Below the pieces are notes generated by a model that was given only the letters and a program-made list of their open reading frames with translations, had not been told where the DNA came from and did not search any database. Positions 1 to 8,223 of a stretch of 46,883 nucleotides of DNA are shown in pieces. A program made the translations under genes and the position numbers. Within the stretch, counting starts at the first letter, position 1, and each line of letters opens with the position of its first letter. This DNA comes from Caballeronia jiangsuensis (GTDB lineage: Bacteria; Pseudomonadota; Gammaproteobacteria; Burkholderiales; Burkholderiaceae). Location: the NCBI GenBank assembly GCA_000648925.1, contig JFHF01000054.1, positions 1 through 46,883 of the forward strand, in the 5' to 3' direction.

Positions 1-382
1 GCTCAACGCCGCGATTGTCGCGGTGGAGAGGTGCAGCCATCACGCCAGCATTGTTGATCAACCAGGCAAGTGAGCATCCCTTCGACAGAAAGCTGCGCGC
101 AAAAGACTGGATTGAGCTTGGATCGAGGAGATCCAATGCGGCAACGCTCACATTTTTTATGCCGAGAAGTACTCGCTCAGCATTGGCCGTATTGCGAGCC
201 GGCACAACAACGTTCGCCCCTGCCGAAGCGAGGGTGCTCACAATTTCAAACCCCAAGCCCGAGGATCCGCCAGTAACGATGGCAGTTTTGCCTGCTAAAT
301 CGAGCCCCGCCACGACCTCCCGTGCGTTCGTCGCTTCCCCGAACCCAGATTGCAGTGGTACTTGTTTCGAAAATTCGCTCAT
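1..382 (-). CDS. Short-chain dehydrogenase/reductase, N-terminal part (cut by window edge)
   Basis: Only the first 127 residues lie in the window; the gene runs off the left edge. The ATG at 382 opens a frame with the classical SDR Rossmann start: an Ala-Ile-Val-Thr-Gly-Gly-Ser-Ser-Gly-Leu-Gly segment (TGxxxGxG cofactor loop) near residues 34-44, and an NNAG motif near residue 112. About 27 residues precede the Rossmann fold, as in retinol-dehydrogenase-like bacterial SDRs. The active-site Tyr-x3-Lys is beyond the edge and cannot be checked. It lies 104 bp downstream of the AraC-type regulator on the same strand, so regulator and enzyme may be co-transcribed. The substrate cannot be named. 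The family call is firm. Confidence 0.85.
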   Translation of the reverse strand, partial: MSEFSKQVPLQSGFGEATNAREVVAGLDLAGKTAIVTGGSSGLGFEIVSTLASAGANVVVPARNTANAERVLLGIKNVSVAALDLLDPSSIQSFARSFLSKGCSLAWLINNAGVMAAPLHRDNRGVE

Positions 383-486
383 GATGTGCACTTGGTTGTA
401 TGACATCACGAGTTTCGCTGCTCCGAGCGATCAGCGGAATGCACTACCGTCCGAGATTTTGTCGCGATCGTCCAAAAGCAAATCGA

Positions 487-1425
487 TCAACGCATCACGT
501 TCATCGTGACCTCGGAGCCAGGATCATTCCTCGCACGCTTTCTGTAGTCTGTTGGCGAACAAGATGCACTCCGCTTGAACGCACTGCTAAAGGCGCTATC
601 CGATACATAGCCGAGCTTTTCAGCGATCCAGGATATTGGTCGTTCGCTCTGACGAAGGTGTCGTCGCGCTAGGCGCATGCGATGCTCAATAACGTATTCG
701 AGAGGGGCCATTCCTACATTTTTCTTAAATTGGAATGCGAATGTCGATCGTGACACGCCAGCCGCCGCAGCTAGAGACTCTACGCTCCAAGCTGCGTGTG
801 GGCGGTCATGAATGGCCTCAATCGCCTTACGACACTTCTCATCCCGGAGCGCGCCCAGCCAGCCCGGTGGTCGGTCTCCGTCTCTACTTACGGTAACGCG
901 TAAGACTTGTAGCAGGAGAATTTGACCTAGGTGCTGACGCATCAAAACGGTTCCAAGCGATGGAAATGCAAGCTCACGAGAGAGTTGATCTAACGCCCAT
1001 CGGATCACTGGGGCTTCACTCGTTCCATCGCGCACAACCGTCGCAGGTTCGAGTTCTCCAACGGCTCGCTCGATTTCTTCACAGAAGTCGAACTCGCCAC
1101 CGATAAGAAAAACATCCGATCCGCAAAGCCGCGCCACGCCGTCCGGATTTTGAGCAAACAGGCTTGCTGCGTCCACGGTCGGTGCCAACATATCGCTTGC
1201 AAGTCGAAACGGCTTGCGCTCTGCGAGCAAAAAGCAATCTCCTGCCGACAACAGCACCGGAACTTCCCCAACCACTTGAAGCAAACATTCACCGGTCACC
1301 ACGGCGACAAACTTCAATCCACTCGGCGCGGGGAAGTCGACAGCCCACTCCCCTCCCGCTTGCAGACCAGCGTAATGGGCGTTACGGGTCACTATCGTCG
1401 AGAGTAAGTCTGAAAGCGCGTCCAC
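487..1425 (-). CDS. AraC-family transcriptional regulator
   Basis: The 312-residue protein has an N-terminal cupin-like sensing domain of the AraC cupin_6 type (about residues 5-190) and a C-terminal double helix-turn-helix AraC domain (about residues 205-305). The latter is recognisable from the AAAGVSRSTFAFQFKKNVG and ISWIAEKLGYVSDSAFSSAFKR segments. Length is normal for the family. Regulators of this type often control a neighbouring short-chain dehydrogenase, and here the partial SDR lies directly downstream on the same strand. The effector is unknown. The ATG at 1425 is the natural start. Confidence 0.9.
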   Translation of the reverse strand: MDALSDLLSTIVTRNAHYAGLQAGGEWAVDFPAPSGLKFVAVVTGECLLQVVGEVPVLLSAGDCFLLAERKPFRLASDMLAPTVDAASLFAQNPDGVARLCGSDVFLIGGEFDFCEEIERAVGELEPATVVRDGTSEAPVIRWALDQLSRELAFPSLGTVLMRQHLGQILLLQVLRVTVSRDGDRPPGWLGALRDEKCRKAIEAIHDRPHAAWSVESLAAAAGVSRSTFAFQFKKNVGMAPLEYVIEHRMRLARRHLRQSERPISWIAEKLGYVSDSAFSSAFKRSASCSPTDYRKRARNDPGSEVTMNVMR

Positions 1426-1473
1426 GTTATTTCCTACACCGGTGCGACATGTTGAAACTAGGAATAGCCAGCT

Positions 1474-1761
1474 TCAATCCAAGCCTCCGCCAGGCAAGCC
1501 TGAGGAGCAGCGAACCTTCCAGTGTCCTCTGACAAACAAAATATCGAACGAACTGCGCAAAGGGCGCCAATTCTCGCGCGGGTGAGCGTAGTTCCGGGTC
1601 AACGACGCAGTGGGATGGCCACCAGCGTCCTTGACGTTGACCGATACATAATCGTGGACCGCGCAACCAGCATGAATGGCCTTGTCCCTGTCTTGAGTAA
1701 ACGCGGGCACCTCGTCAAGGTAACGCTGAACATAGCCGCGGATAGACTCTTCATTCGCCAT
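1474..1761 (-). CDS. Small hypothetical protein (95 aa)
   Basis: I do not recognise this family. The frame is open further upstream, but the ATG at 1761 is preceded by a good purine-rich ribosome site (GGAAGGGAAA), so I choose it. The protein starts MANEESIRGY and has an acidic, helical N-terminus; the C-terminal 20 residues (RCSSGLPGGGLD) look unlike a folded protein and may be read-through of a decayed end. It lies 48 bp upstream of the AraC gene on the same strand and could form a transcription unit with it. No membrane segment or signal peptide is visible. It could be an intact small protein or the 5' part of a truncated gene. Confidence 0.45.
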   Translation of the reverse strand: MANEESIRGYVQRYLDEVPAFTQDRDKAIHAGCAVHDYVSVNVKDAGGHPTASLTRNYAHPRENWRPLRSSFDILFVRGHWKVRCSSGLPGGGLD

Positions 1762-2210
1762 TGTTTTTCCCTTCCAGACATCCAGATCATCAGGAGATTG
1801 TCGACATACGAACCGCTTCGCATCTTGACACATCTATGAGAGCCCGACATTCGTTCGCCACCGTAGTACACAGAAGCCCTTAATAAATCATCGAGTTATC
1901 GACGATTCTCTTCAAACGTCGAACGTTCCGCGAAATTTCGATGACTAACGGATAACCTTTACAAAAGCGTAGTGTCGCCTGGATCTTTATCAGCACGCGA
2001 GCACGAGCTAGTTTGACAGATTTCTTTGTCATACAGGGGCTTATACACTTCTCGGGAGAACACCGAAACCGTTGTTTTAGCGCCGGCGAGCGGGACTGCG
2101 CTAAGCCGCCGACGCTAGTGCGTTAGCGATTCGAAACAACCAAGCAAGACGATGTCGTGTTGACGATGTGAAACACGCGATGTCGACTTTCCACGTCGAG
2201 GTACAAGGAA
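1762..2210. other. Intergenic region between divergent genes
   Basis: About 450 bp without a credible gene, between the minus-strand small ORF and the plus-strand secreted small protein, so it should hold both promoters. A perfect 8-bp palindrome GAACGTTC lies near 1919-1927 next to related GACG/CGTC words, a possible operator. No clear -35/-10 pair was identified. Confidence 0.4.
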
Positions 2211-2489
2211 ATGAACCGCCTTATCAGTTGCTCAATGCTCATGCTTGTTATTGCAGCGTTCGCGCCAAACTCATCCGTCCCTGCACACGCAACCGAACCC
2301 ACTATCAACGCAGGCCAGCATCTAGAGGCAACGAACCCGCCCGCTGCTTCTGCGATCTCGGCCGGAAGCTCGTCAATCCAAATTTCGCCGGTTCAGCAAG
2401 CAGGGATCGATACATCTGCGCCGCCAATCTCAAGGCGTGAAGTCACTCGGAGTTCTTACTCTCCGCCTATCGACGAATATAGTCGATGA
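2211..2489 (+). CDS. Small putative secreted protein (92 aa)
   Basis: The ATG at 2211 is preceded by GAGG about 10 bp upstream. The first 27 residues form a typical Sec signal peptide: an Asn-Arg start, a hydrophobic core around MLMLVIAAFA, and a likely cleavage after PAHA. The mature part is about 65 residues, low in complexity and rich in Ser, Ala, Pro and Ile, with no recognised domain. It could be a small periplasmic protein or the remnant of a longer exported protein. No function can be assigned. Confidence 0.45.
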   Translation: MNRLISCSMLMLVIAAFAPNSSVPAHATEPTINAGQHLEATNPPAASAISAGSSSIQISPVQQAGIDTSAPPISRREVTRSSYSPPIDEYSR

Positions 2490-2618
2490 CCTGTACCGAG
2501 CGTTGTCGCACCGCTCGTAACTGTCATATGATGCGCTAAGCTGAATTGAATATTGTGCAGTGGTATCTTGCACAACGTGCGATTTGCCTACCAGCCAGGT
2601 TGTCAAATGCCAGGTTGA

Positions 2619-2987
2619 ATGTTCTCAATGAAGGTGATGCATAACGTGGATCTCTGCGATCAATGCAGTGATATGTATCATCAGATACACCCTTCACAAC
2701 ACAAAGAACTGGTTCCGTTTGGAAAAGGCTCGCGGCTGCGCTCGCTCGGCAGGCCCGTCATCACAGTACGACACTTTGAATGTAAACACTGCAAGGCACA
2801 TTGGATACAAGAAGTCGATGACGGTAACGGTATGTCAATGGACTGGATTTGTCTTCACGGCCGCGTAAGCATCCTTACGCCAGAAGTAGGCGCCGAATCA
2901 GCGACTCGTCCTCGCAGTGCCGCTTCTCGAACCGACCGGGTACTAAGGCGAGGGCCTGAAATACTCGCGGCCTTGCTACGCCGCTAG
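2619..2987 (+). CDS. Small hypothetical protein with two CxxC knuckles (122 aa)
   Basis: The N-terminal half has two Cys pairs, CDQC (about residues 13-16) and CKHC (about 55-58), spaced as in a zinc ribbon, plus a conserved-looking HW and a WICLHG segment. The C-terminal 35 residues are Arg/Ala-rich and probably disordered. Start choice is uncertain because Met1, Met4 and Met7 are all possible and none has an ideal ribosome site. I recognise the zinc-ribbon-like pattern but not a named family. It stands alone, about 120 bp before the deacetylase-like gene. A small DNA-, RNA- or protein-binding zinc protein is a guess. Confidence 0.45.
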   Translation: MFSMKVMHNVDLCDQCSDMYHQIHPSQHKELVPFGKGSRLRSLGRPVITVRHFECKHCKAHWIQEVDDGNGMSMDWICLHGRVSILTPEVGAESATRPRSAASRTDRVLRRGPEILAALLRR

Positions 2988-3109
2988 CCACATCGAGAGT
3001 AGCTAGCGTTGGTGTCGGAGCTTCTATCAATCGAGAAATAGTTGATTTGAGACAGCTTACGCATCGCCAGCACCGTCACGTGTTAGGTAAGGACCCTAGA
3101 ACCAACATC

Positions 3110-3940
3110 ATGAAAGCACGTGTTTCGATTTCCTTTGGCATTGACACGGAAATAGTCCGTGCGCACGACAAATCGACGGCATCAGGAGCGCTTTCAGGCG
3201 CAGACCTGCTGCAATCGTCCGAATCACAGACGAACGTGCTGGCCATACTTGACCTTTTTCATAGGTATGCCATCAGGTCTACGTGGTTCGTCAATACGCG
3301 TTCCATCGAATTGCTGCCAATTCATGAGGTTGTCATCCGCGGACATGAAATCGCCGTCCGAATCCCAGACGCCTCTGAAGCCTCTCTCGAAGCCGATTGG
3401 ATGAGCGAAAATATCGCGAGCGTTATCCGCCTAAGTGGGCGTGCGCCCGTGGGGTTCACCGAGCCCACGATCGCGGCAACACCGACGGCGCGCGGCGCTT
3501 GGCGTACATATGCCTTCATGTACTCTTTTTCGAGGCGGTATGGCTACTACTCCTGCGCTGAAATCCGGTCGAGTGAGCGCTGGCACCTCGTTGACGCAAA
3601 AGCTGGGCATCCGTGGCGACGCGATGTTCACCGAAACCTAGAGACAGCAGTCATGACAATTCCCGCCAATTGGTGTCTCGACGAGCTTTCCAGCGCGCAC
3701 GAGTTCAAGCACAGTGGCGACCACCATGGCACGCGTGACATAGCAGACATCATCAAGGTCTGGCAATCTCAGATTGCATACCTCGGCGATAGTGGGAGCG
3801 AAGCAAACATAACGTTCTGGGTCAAGCTATCGGTACTTCGCCATCTCGAGCCGTTGCTCATGCTTGAGCGCTTTGTTGAACGCGTGCGAACTGGTAACAG
3901 TGCTCAGTTTAAGACGCTGGAACAAGTCGCAAAAAGCTGA
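3110..3940 (+). CDS. Degenerate polysaccharide-deacetylase (NodB)-like protein
   Basis: The frame is open from 3047, but Met at 3110 (MKARVSISFG) begins the homologous region and gives 276 residues. The architecture follows PuuE-type NodB deacetylases: a first strand ending in GIDTE (Asp12), LDLFHRYAIRSTWFV (about 48-61), VIRGHEIA (76-82), RAPVGFTEP (111-119), an IPANWCLDE segment (184-192), and a C-terminal FVERVRTGNSAQFKTLEQVA. In active members the strand after GHEIA carries a His-x3-His metal site; here the equivalent is VRIPDAS with no His. The conserved Arg of the VGYRAP motif is Thr. The reading frame is intact. I infer a pseudoenzyme or a gene early in decay. It precedes the CHAT operon but is separated from it by 300 bp. 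Confidence 0.65.
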   Translation: MKARVSISFGIDTEIVRAHDKSTASGALSGADLLQSSESQTNVLAILDLFHRYAIRSTWFVNTRSIELLPIHEVVIRGHEIAVRIPDASEASLEADWMSENIASVIRLSGRAPVGFTEPTIAATPTARGAWRTYAFMYSFSRRYGYYSCAEIRSSERWHLVDAKAGHPWRRDVHRNLETAVMTIPANWCLDELSSAHEFKHSGDHHGTRDIADIIKVWQSQIAYLGDSGSEANITFWVKLSVLRHLEPLLMLERFVERVRTGNSAQFKTLEQVAKS

Positions 3941-4244
3941 CCGAGTGCAAAAGTGACACAGCTGCTTTCGTGTCGAATACGCAGATATTGCGCCAATTCG
4001 AATTCTCGTAACAAAGCGACATTCGGACTTTTGCCACAAAACAAACGTTCAAGCGAGTGTCGCGCCGTCCGCTAGCCGCTTAGCTGCTGCAGTCCGTCGC
4101 CAATTGCCCGAGTGAAAGACTCCCGCTCACCAACTCTTTGCCATACCGCCGCCGGTTGTCCATGTGTCGCTTAGTGTGGAATACTCGCCGAGTTGCTTCG
4201 ACGATCGCTCGATTCATCCAAGTTAACGCAAATGGTATGAACAT
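3941..4244. other. Intergenic region upstream of the CHAT operon
   Basis: About 300 bp without a gene; it presumably carries the promoter of the two-gene operon at 4245-8119. The start codon at 4245 has no clear Shine-Dalgarno sequence. No convincing operator, terminator or repeat was found. Confidence 0.4.
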
Positions 4245-6659
4245 ATGGAAAAGTCCGATGACGACGCCTGCTCAATTGTCCGTGAGCGGAGCAGTGCCCT
4301 GACGCCTGTCGTCATTCAGCTTCCCTACGATTGCCACACGGGGCCGTGCTCGATCAAATCGAATTCAGAACTGTTCTCGAAGAAACCGGATGTTGAACAG
4401 CAAGCGGCGTGGTGGAAATACGCTCTCTTGAATCGAGGACGTTGGTCTGGAACAAAGTATCTAAAGGAAGCACAGCAGTCTCGTGCCATGAAGCTTTGGA
4501 GCGAGTATTTCGAAACGTCTAATGCTTTCAGCCTTAATCGACCGCTGCCGATTGCAATCGAGGTCGACCTGCATTCGACTTCTGAGCACGACAACACGCA
4601 TCTGCGTGTGATGCCATGGGAATTTGTCGTCGACTCGGTTATCCAAGCCTATCGGCCGGCTGAATCCGAAAGAGAGCATCGAGTACCCGTGCTCCGTCAT
4701 TGGAGCAAACCCGGTGCACAGCGACGGACATCACTTCCAGAAAATCCGCGCGACTGGAAGATACTTGTCGTACTCTCAGCCCCAGGCTTCATTAGTTCAG
4801 AATACCACCTCAAATCTGAGCGCGACTTTCTTTACGAGATCTTTTGTTCCGAGACTTCATCCGAGACAAAGTCAGACACCTCGTCTCCAGACACCGATTG
4901 CTTTAAGACGCTGTGGACACCGACATTCGACGAAATTGTCGAAGAACTCGTGGCATTTGAACCCGACATTGTCCACTTTGCAGGCTGCGACATTCGCCAA
5001 GCGATCGAGCTGACGGCAACTCCGTACACCCGGGAACACGAGATGCGAATCAACCAGATGCGATTCGCTGATAACCCCGACGTTCTTAGGCCACGCGCAG
5101 TCGTCGAACTTGACGGGTATGCCCTTCTACATAAAGACTCGCCTGTTCTGCAGGGAGGTCAGGCCCAAATCGACCTAGTCTCTCAGGATCGACTATGGAA
5201 GCTCTTCGATCAGCATAAGCCCTTTCTGGTTTGCTGGAATTTGTACCATTCCGGACAGATTGCGGCGTCAGCGGTTGGCCTAGGCAAAGTGTGTACATCA
5301 GTTGGATTTCAAGACAGCATCGATGACGGACTTGCAGAAGAATACTTCGACGAATTCTATCGCGGCTTGGTGGCAACGAAGGGAGCCGTGGCGCTCGCAC
5401 ACGTACGAGGCTGGCAAGCCGTGTTGCGAATGAAGTTCAGCCTCAATGGTTCCGGCATCGTGTTTTGGACGTCACAGTCAAACGTTGAGGATCTGGAGCG
5501 GGCCAACGCGCGCGCTCTGGCAGAGCCGACAGAGACGACCGAGATTGAATGCCTGCCGGCATCGCCGAACAAGCCTGATGGCTTCTCCATTGATGTTAAG
5601 GTGCCAGAAGGTGGTTTGAACTATGCACAGCTCCACCAAAAACAGTACCCTTTTAGCCGATTTCGAATTTATTTAGGTAAAGGGCAGAAACTCTCTGATG
5701 TCGACCTCGAGGTGAAGCTGAACGGCGAAGACCGCGAGTTGTGTTATCGAACTACCCTCAGTATCACCGCGCCGTTCGAAGATCTTCGAGAGAAGATTGA
5801 ATTTCCTTTGACGGCACCGCTCTCACGCTCATGCCGCGAGAGCGTGGCGACCACTCTTTCCGTAACGGTTGCAAAAGGCGACCGCGTTCTGCACAGCGAT
5901 ACGTATCCTACGCGACTGCTCCCCGCCGACCAATGGCGCTTCGCTGAGGGAAGCGCGTACACCCTTGCATCTTTTGTATTTCCTCGTGACGCGGAGACAG
6001 AGCGATTGATCCTAAACGCGCAGAAGTATGTTCGTGTTCTGCGTGACGATCCGATGGCCGGGTTTGACGGGTACCAGGCCTCTGACGTCGCTGGAGTCGA
6101 TCTACAAGTGCGAGCCATTTGGTCTGCGCTGTTGCACGAATATCGTCTCGGCTATATCAACCCACCTCCCGCATACAGCCAGCAGTCCGATAGCCAACGG
6201 TTGCGCACTCCTACTATGGTCCTTACAGGCGGATGGGGCACGTGTGTAGATCTAGCGCTGTTGTTCGCGGCAGCGTTGGAATTAGTCGACATTTACCCCG
6301 TCATCTTCGTCTTCGAAGCTCATGCATTGGTGGGTTACTGGCGCAGTCCCGAAGCACACGACAGTTTTATTCGAATGGATCGTCGAGGCGATACCGATCC
6401 AACTGACTGGGAAGTAAATTCTCACGCAGATACGAACGGGATGTTTCTTTCATCGTCGTCCGAGGAAATACTTAGCTATCTCGAAAGCGGCGAGCTAATT
6501 GCATTGGAGACAACTCTTCTTACGGCCTCGGAAGGCTTCGAACGAGCTATGCTAACGGGTGCGCGAAATGTCACCGACGCAGTAGATTTTGACTACATGA
6601 TAGATCTTCTGAGTGCAAGAGCGGCCCAGATCACTCCCTTACCGCTACATGCGGTCTGA
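4245..6659 (+). CDS. CHAT-like / transglutaminase-like fusion protein
   Basis: This 804-residue cytosolic protein appears to have three parts. Residues 1-420 resemble a CHAT (caspase-like) module: a VMPWEFVVD segment (122-130), ILVVLSAP (173-180), PDIVHFAGCD (240-249), a WNLYHSG segment (331-337), and the YFDEFYRGLVATKGAVALAHVRGW helix region (367-390). The usual His of HFxGHG is Cys248 and the usual Cys of NACxSG is Tyr334, so peptidase activity is unlikely. Residues 440-570 look like a beta-rich linker. Residues 575-775 resemble the transglutaminase-like module known from DUF4011-type helicase proteins: GWGTCVDLALLFAAALE (Cys667), FEAHALVGYW (His693), RMDRRGD (Asp712) and a GELIALETTLLT tail, so a Cys-His-Asp triad is present. 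The downstream hydrolase starts 5 bp after the stop, so the two form an operon. I infer a conflict or stress-response role. Domain calls are from motif reading only. Confidence 0.75.
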   Translation: MEKSDDDACSIVRERSSALTPVVIQLPYDCHTGPCSIKSNSELFSKKPDVEQQAAWWKYALLNRGRWSGTKYLKEAQQSRAMKLWSEYFETSNAFSLNRPLPIAIEVDLHSTSEHDNTHLRVMPWEFVVDSVIQAYRPAESEREHRVPVLRHWSKPGAQRRTSLPENPRDWKILVVLSAPGFISSEYHLKSERDFLYEIFCSETSSETKSDTSSPDTDCFKTLWTPTFDEIVEELVAFEPDIVHFAGCDIRQAIELTATPYTREHEMRINQMRFADNPDVLRPRAVVELDGYALLHKDSPVLQGGQAQIDLVSQDRLWKLFDQHKPFLVCWNLYHSGQIAASAVGLGKVCTSVGFQDSIDDGLAEEYFDEFYRGLVATKGAVALAHVRGWQAVLRMKFSLNGSGIVFWTSQSNVEDLERANARALAEPTETTEIECLPASPNKPDGFSIDVKVPEGGLNYAQLHQKQYPFSRFRIYLGKGQKLSDVDLEVKLNGEDRELCYRTTLSITAPFEDLREKIEFPLTAPLSRSCRESVATTLSVTVAKGDRVLHSDTYPTRLLPADQWRFAEGSAYTLASFVFPRDAETERLILNAQKYVRVLRDDPMAGFDGYQASDVAGVDLQVRAIWSALLHEYRLGYINPPPAYSQQSDSQRLRTPTMVLTGGWGTCVDLALLFAAALELVDIYPVIFVFEAHALVGYWRSPEAHDSFIRMDRRGDTDPTDWEVNSHADTNGMFLSSSSEEILSYLESGELIALETTLLTASEGFERAMLTGARNVTDAVDFDYMIDLLSARAAQITPLPLHAV

Positions 6660-6664
6660 AAACG

Positions 6665-8119
6665 ATGACTACATCAGCAGAAGAGAATTCAGCTGCGAGT
6701 GCCGCTCTCTTTCAAAACATGGCGAACGTGTCGCTCGCGCAAAGCGCGACCGTCACTTACGCCATCGCTGCGACCTCTGCTAGCAATCAAACGATCCAGT
6801 CGCCTCAAAAGCTACGGCGTCGGGGTTCCGCAAACTTGGGGGCACCCACTGCCCAAGTTCGGTTGGTAGAAGACAGTCAGGGGCTCCTGCATTGGGACTA
6901 TGAGTCCACCCATGCGGAACGTGGTCTGACAACCACTGGTATCCGAGGAAGTTCTGCCAGGGGTCAATATCGCGCGAGTCAGAAGGCAGGGTCCGTAGTA
7001 GCCAGCACCACCGTAGCCGAGATCGGCGTCAACAAAGTAAACGCTGCGCTTGAAGGGCTTGATCGGTTGCTGACGCCCCGTCAAGGGCTACGTCAGTACG
7101 CGGACGGAATCCTTCGCGAAGACTATGTTGCGCAGCAGGGGCTGAAACAGGCGTCCCGGATACTCCTGTTCATTCATGGAACGTTTAGCAAGGGAGATAT
7201 GTATTTTGAAGAATTTTCGGCAACGACGCACGGACTCGACTTTCTAAAAGCTATCGAGAAGAAGTACAGTCACGTTGTTTCTTTCGATCATCCAACTCTG
7301 CATGTTAGCCCGGTTCTCAACGCAATCGACTTGGAGTTTGCATTGAGCCAAGCAGAGCTTGATTCGTCAACGCCGATAGACGTTATTTGTCACAGCCGCG
7401 GAGGATTGGTGGCAAGTTGGTGGTTGCGCACTACCAAGTTCAAGGTGGAGCGCATGGTAGCAGTGGCGTCGCCCCTACAAGGCACAAGTCTCGCCTCACC
7501 GTATCGAATCCGCTACTTGCTCGACTATTTCGCGAATTTCTCGAAGGTCATCAGCATGGGGTTGGCATCGGCAGCGGCGGTGCCTTCATTCGCTAGCAGC
7601 CTGATGATGGGAGCAAGCGGACTCGCAGGCGTGTTGGGTGGAGTGACCGGAGCATTCTCCGCCACACCTTTTGCCGACGCTGCTATCGGACTCGTGCCGG
7701 GTCTCAATAGCATGTCAAGAGTGAGCAACAATGGAGAGTTGAACAGACTCTGGAATACGCCCTCCCGTTCCTTAGCATCCGTCAAAACCTTCGTAATCAC
7801 ATCGGATTATGCTCCAGCAGTCGGCACGGAAGCTCTTACGCTCTGGGAGCGCATTCGAAAAATGCCATGGCAAGTCGCCCACAACGTATCGGAGAAGCTT
7901 TTCCCCGGATCGAATGACATGGTGGTTGATACCATTTCGATGTATGTGCCTAGCAGCAGCCTCGTCACCCCAACCGGGCTCCAAGTTCTGAAGGACGACC
8001 GTTTTGAATTTCAGCGCGAGCACGCGGTTCATCATTGCAACTACTTCGCTCACGAGAGGACGGTTGACAGACTCACCACCTGGTTTGAGCTTGCCGAAGG
8101 AGAGAGCAACGGCGCATAG
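6665..8119 (+). CDS. Alpha/beta-hydrolase (lipase-like), partner of the CHAT-like protein
   Basis: This is a 484-residue protein. Residues 165-175 (RILLFIHGTFS) give the oxyanion strand and HG motif, and CHSRGG (242-247) is the nucleophile elbow with Ser244. Candidate acid and base residues are Asp418 or Asp422 (GSNDMVVD) and His456/457 (AVHHCNYF). A Gly/Ala/Met-rich hydrophobic stretch at residues 296-348 looks like an inserted lid or membrane-associating region. The first 110 residues are Ser/Ala/Thr-rich and probably a disordered or regulatory arm. There is no signal peptide, so it should act in the cytosol or on the inner membrane face. It starts 5 bp after the CHAT-like gene. I infer that it is an effector lipase controlled by the upstream protein; a housekeeping esterase is possible but the tight pairing argues against it. 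Confidence 0.8.
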   Translation: MTTSAEENSAASAALFQNMANVSLAQSATVTYAIAATSASNQTIQSPQKLRRRGSANLGAPTAQVRLVEDSQGLLHWDYESTHAERGLTTTGIRGSSARGQYRASQKAGSVVASTTVAEIGVNKVNAALEGLDRLLTPRQGLRQYADGILREDYVAQQGLKQASRILLFIHGTFSKGDMYFEEFSATTHGLDFLKAIEKKYSHVVSFDHPTLHVSPVLNAIDLEFALSQAELDSSTPIDVICHSRGGLVASWWLRTTKFKVERMVAVASPLQGTSLASPYRIRYLLDYFANFSKVISMGLASAAAVPSFASSLMMGASGLAGVLGGVTGAFSATPFADAAIGLVPGLNSMSRVSNNGELNRLWNTPSRSLASVKTFVITSDYAPAVGTEALTLWERIRKMPWQVAHNVSEKLFPGSNDMVVDTISMYVPSSSLVTPTGLQVLKDDRFEFQREHAVHHCNYFAHERTVDRLTTWFELAEGESNGA

Positions 8120-8223
8120 ACGTCGATACGGAGAAAGCGGTCGGTATCTCCACCGGAACGCAAAGTCATCCCGAACCGTGCCCTACGCCGAGCCTCCTTT
8201 TATGCCCGTTCATGCTTGTCGTC

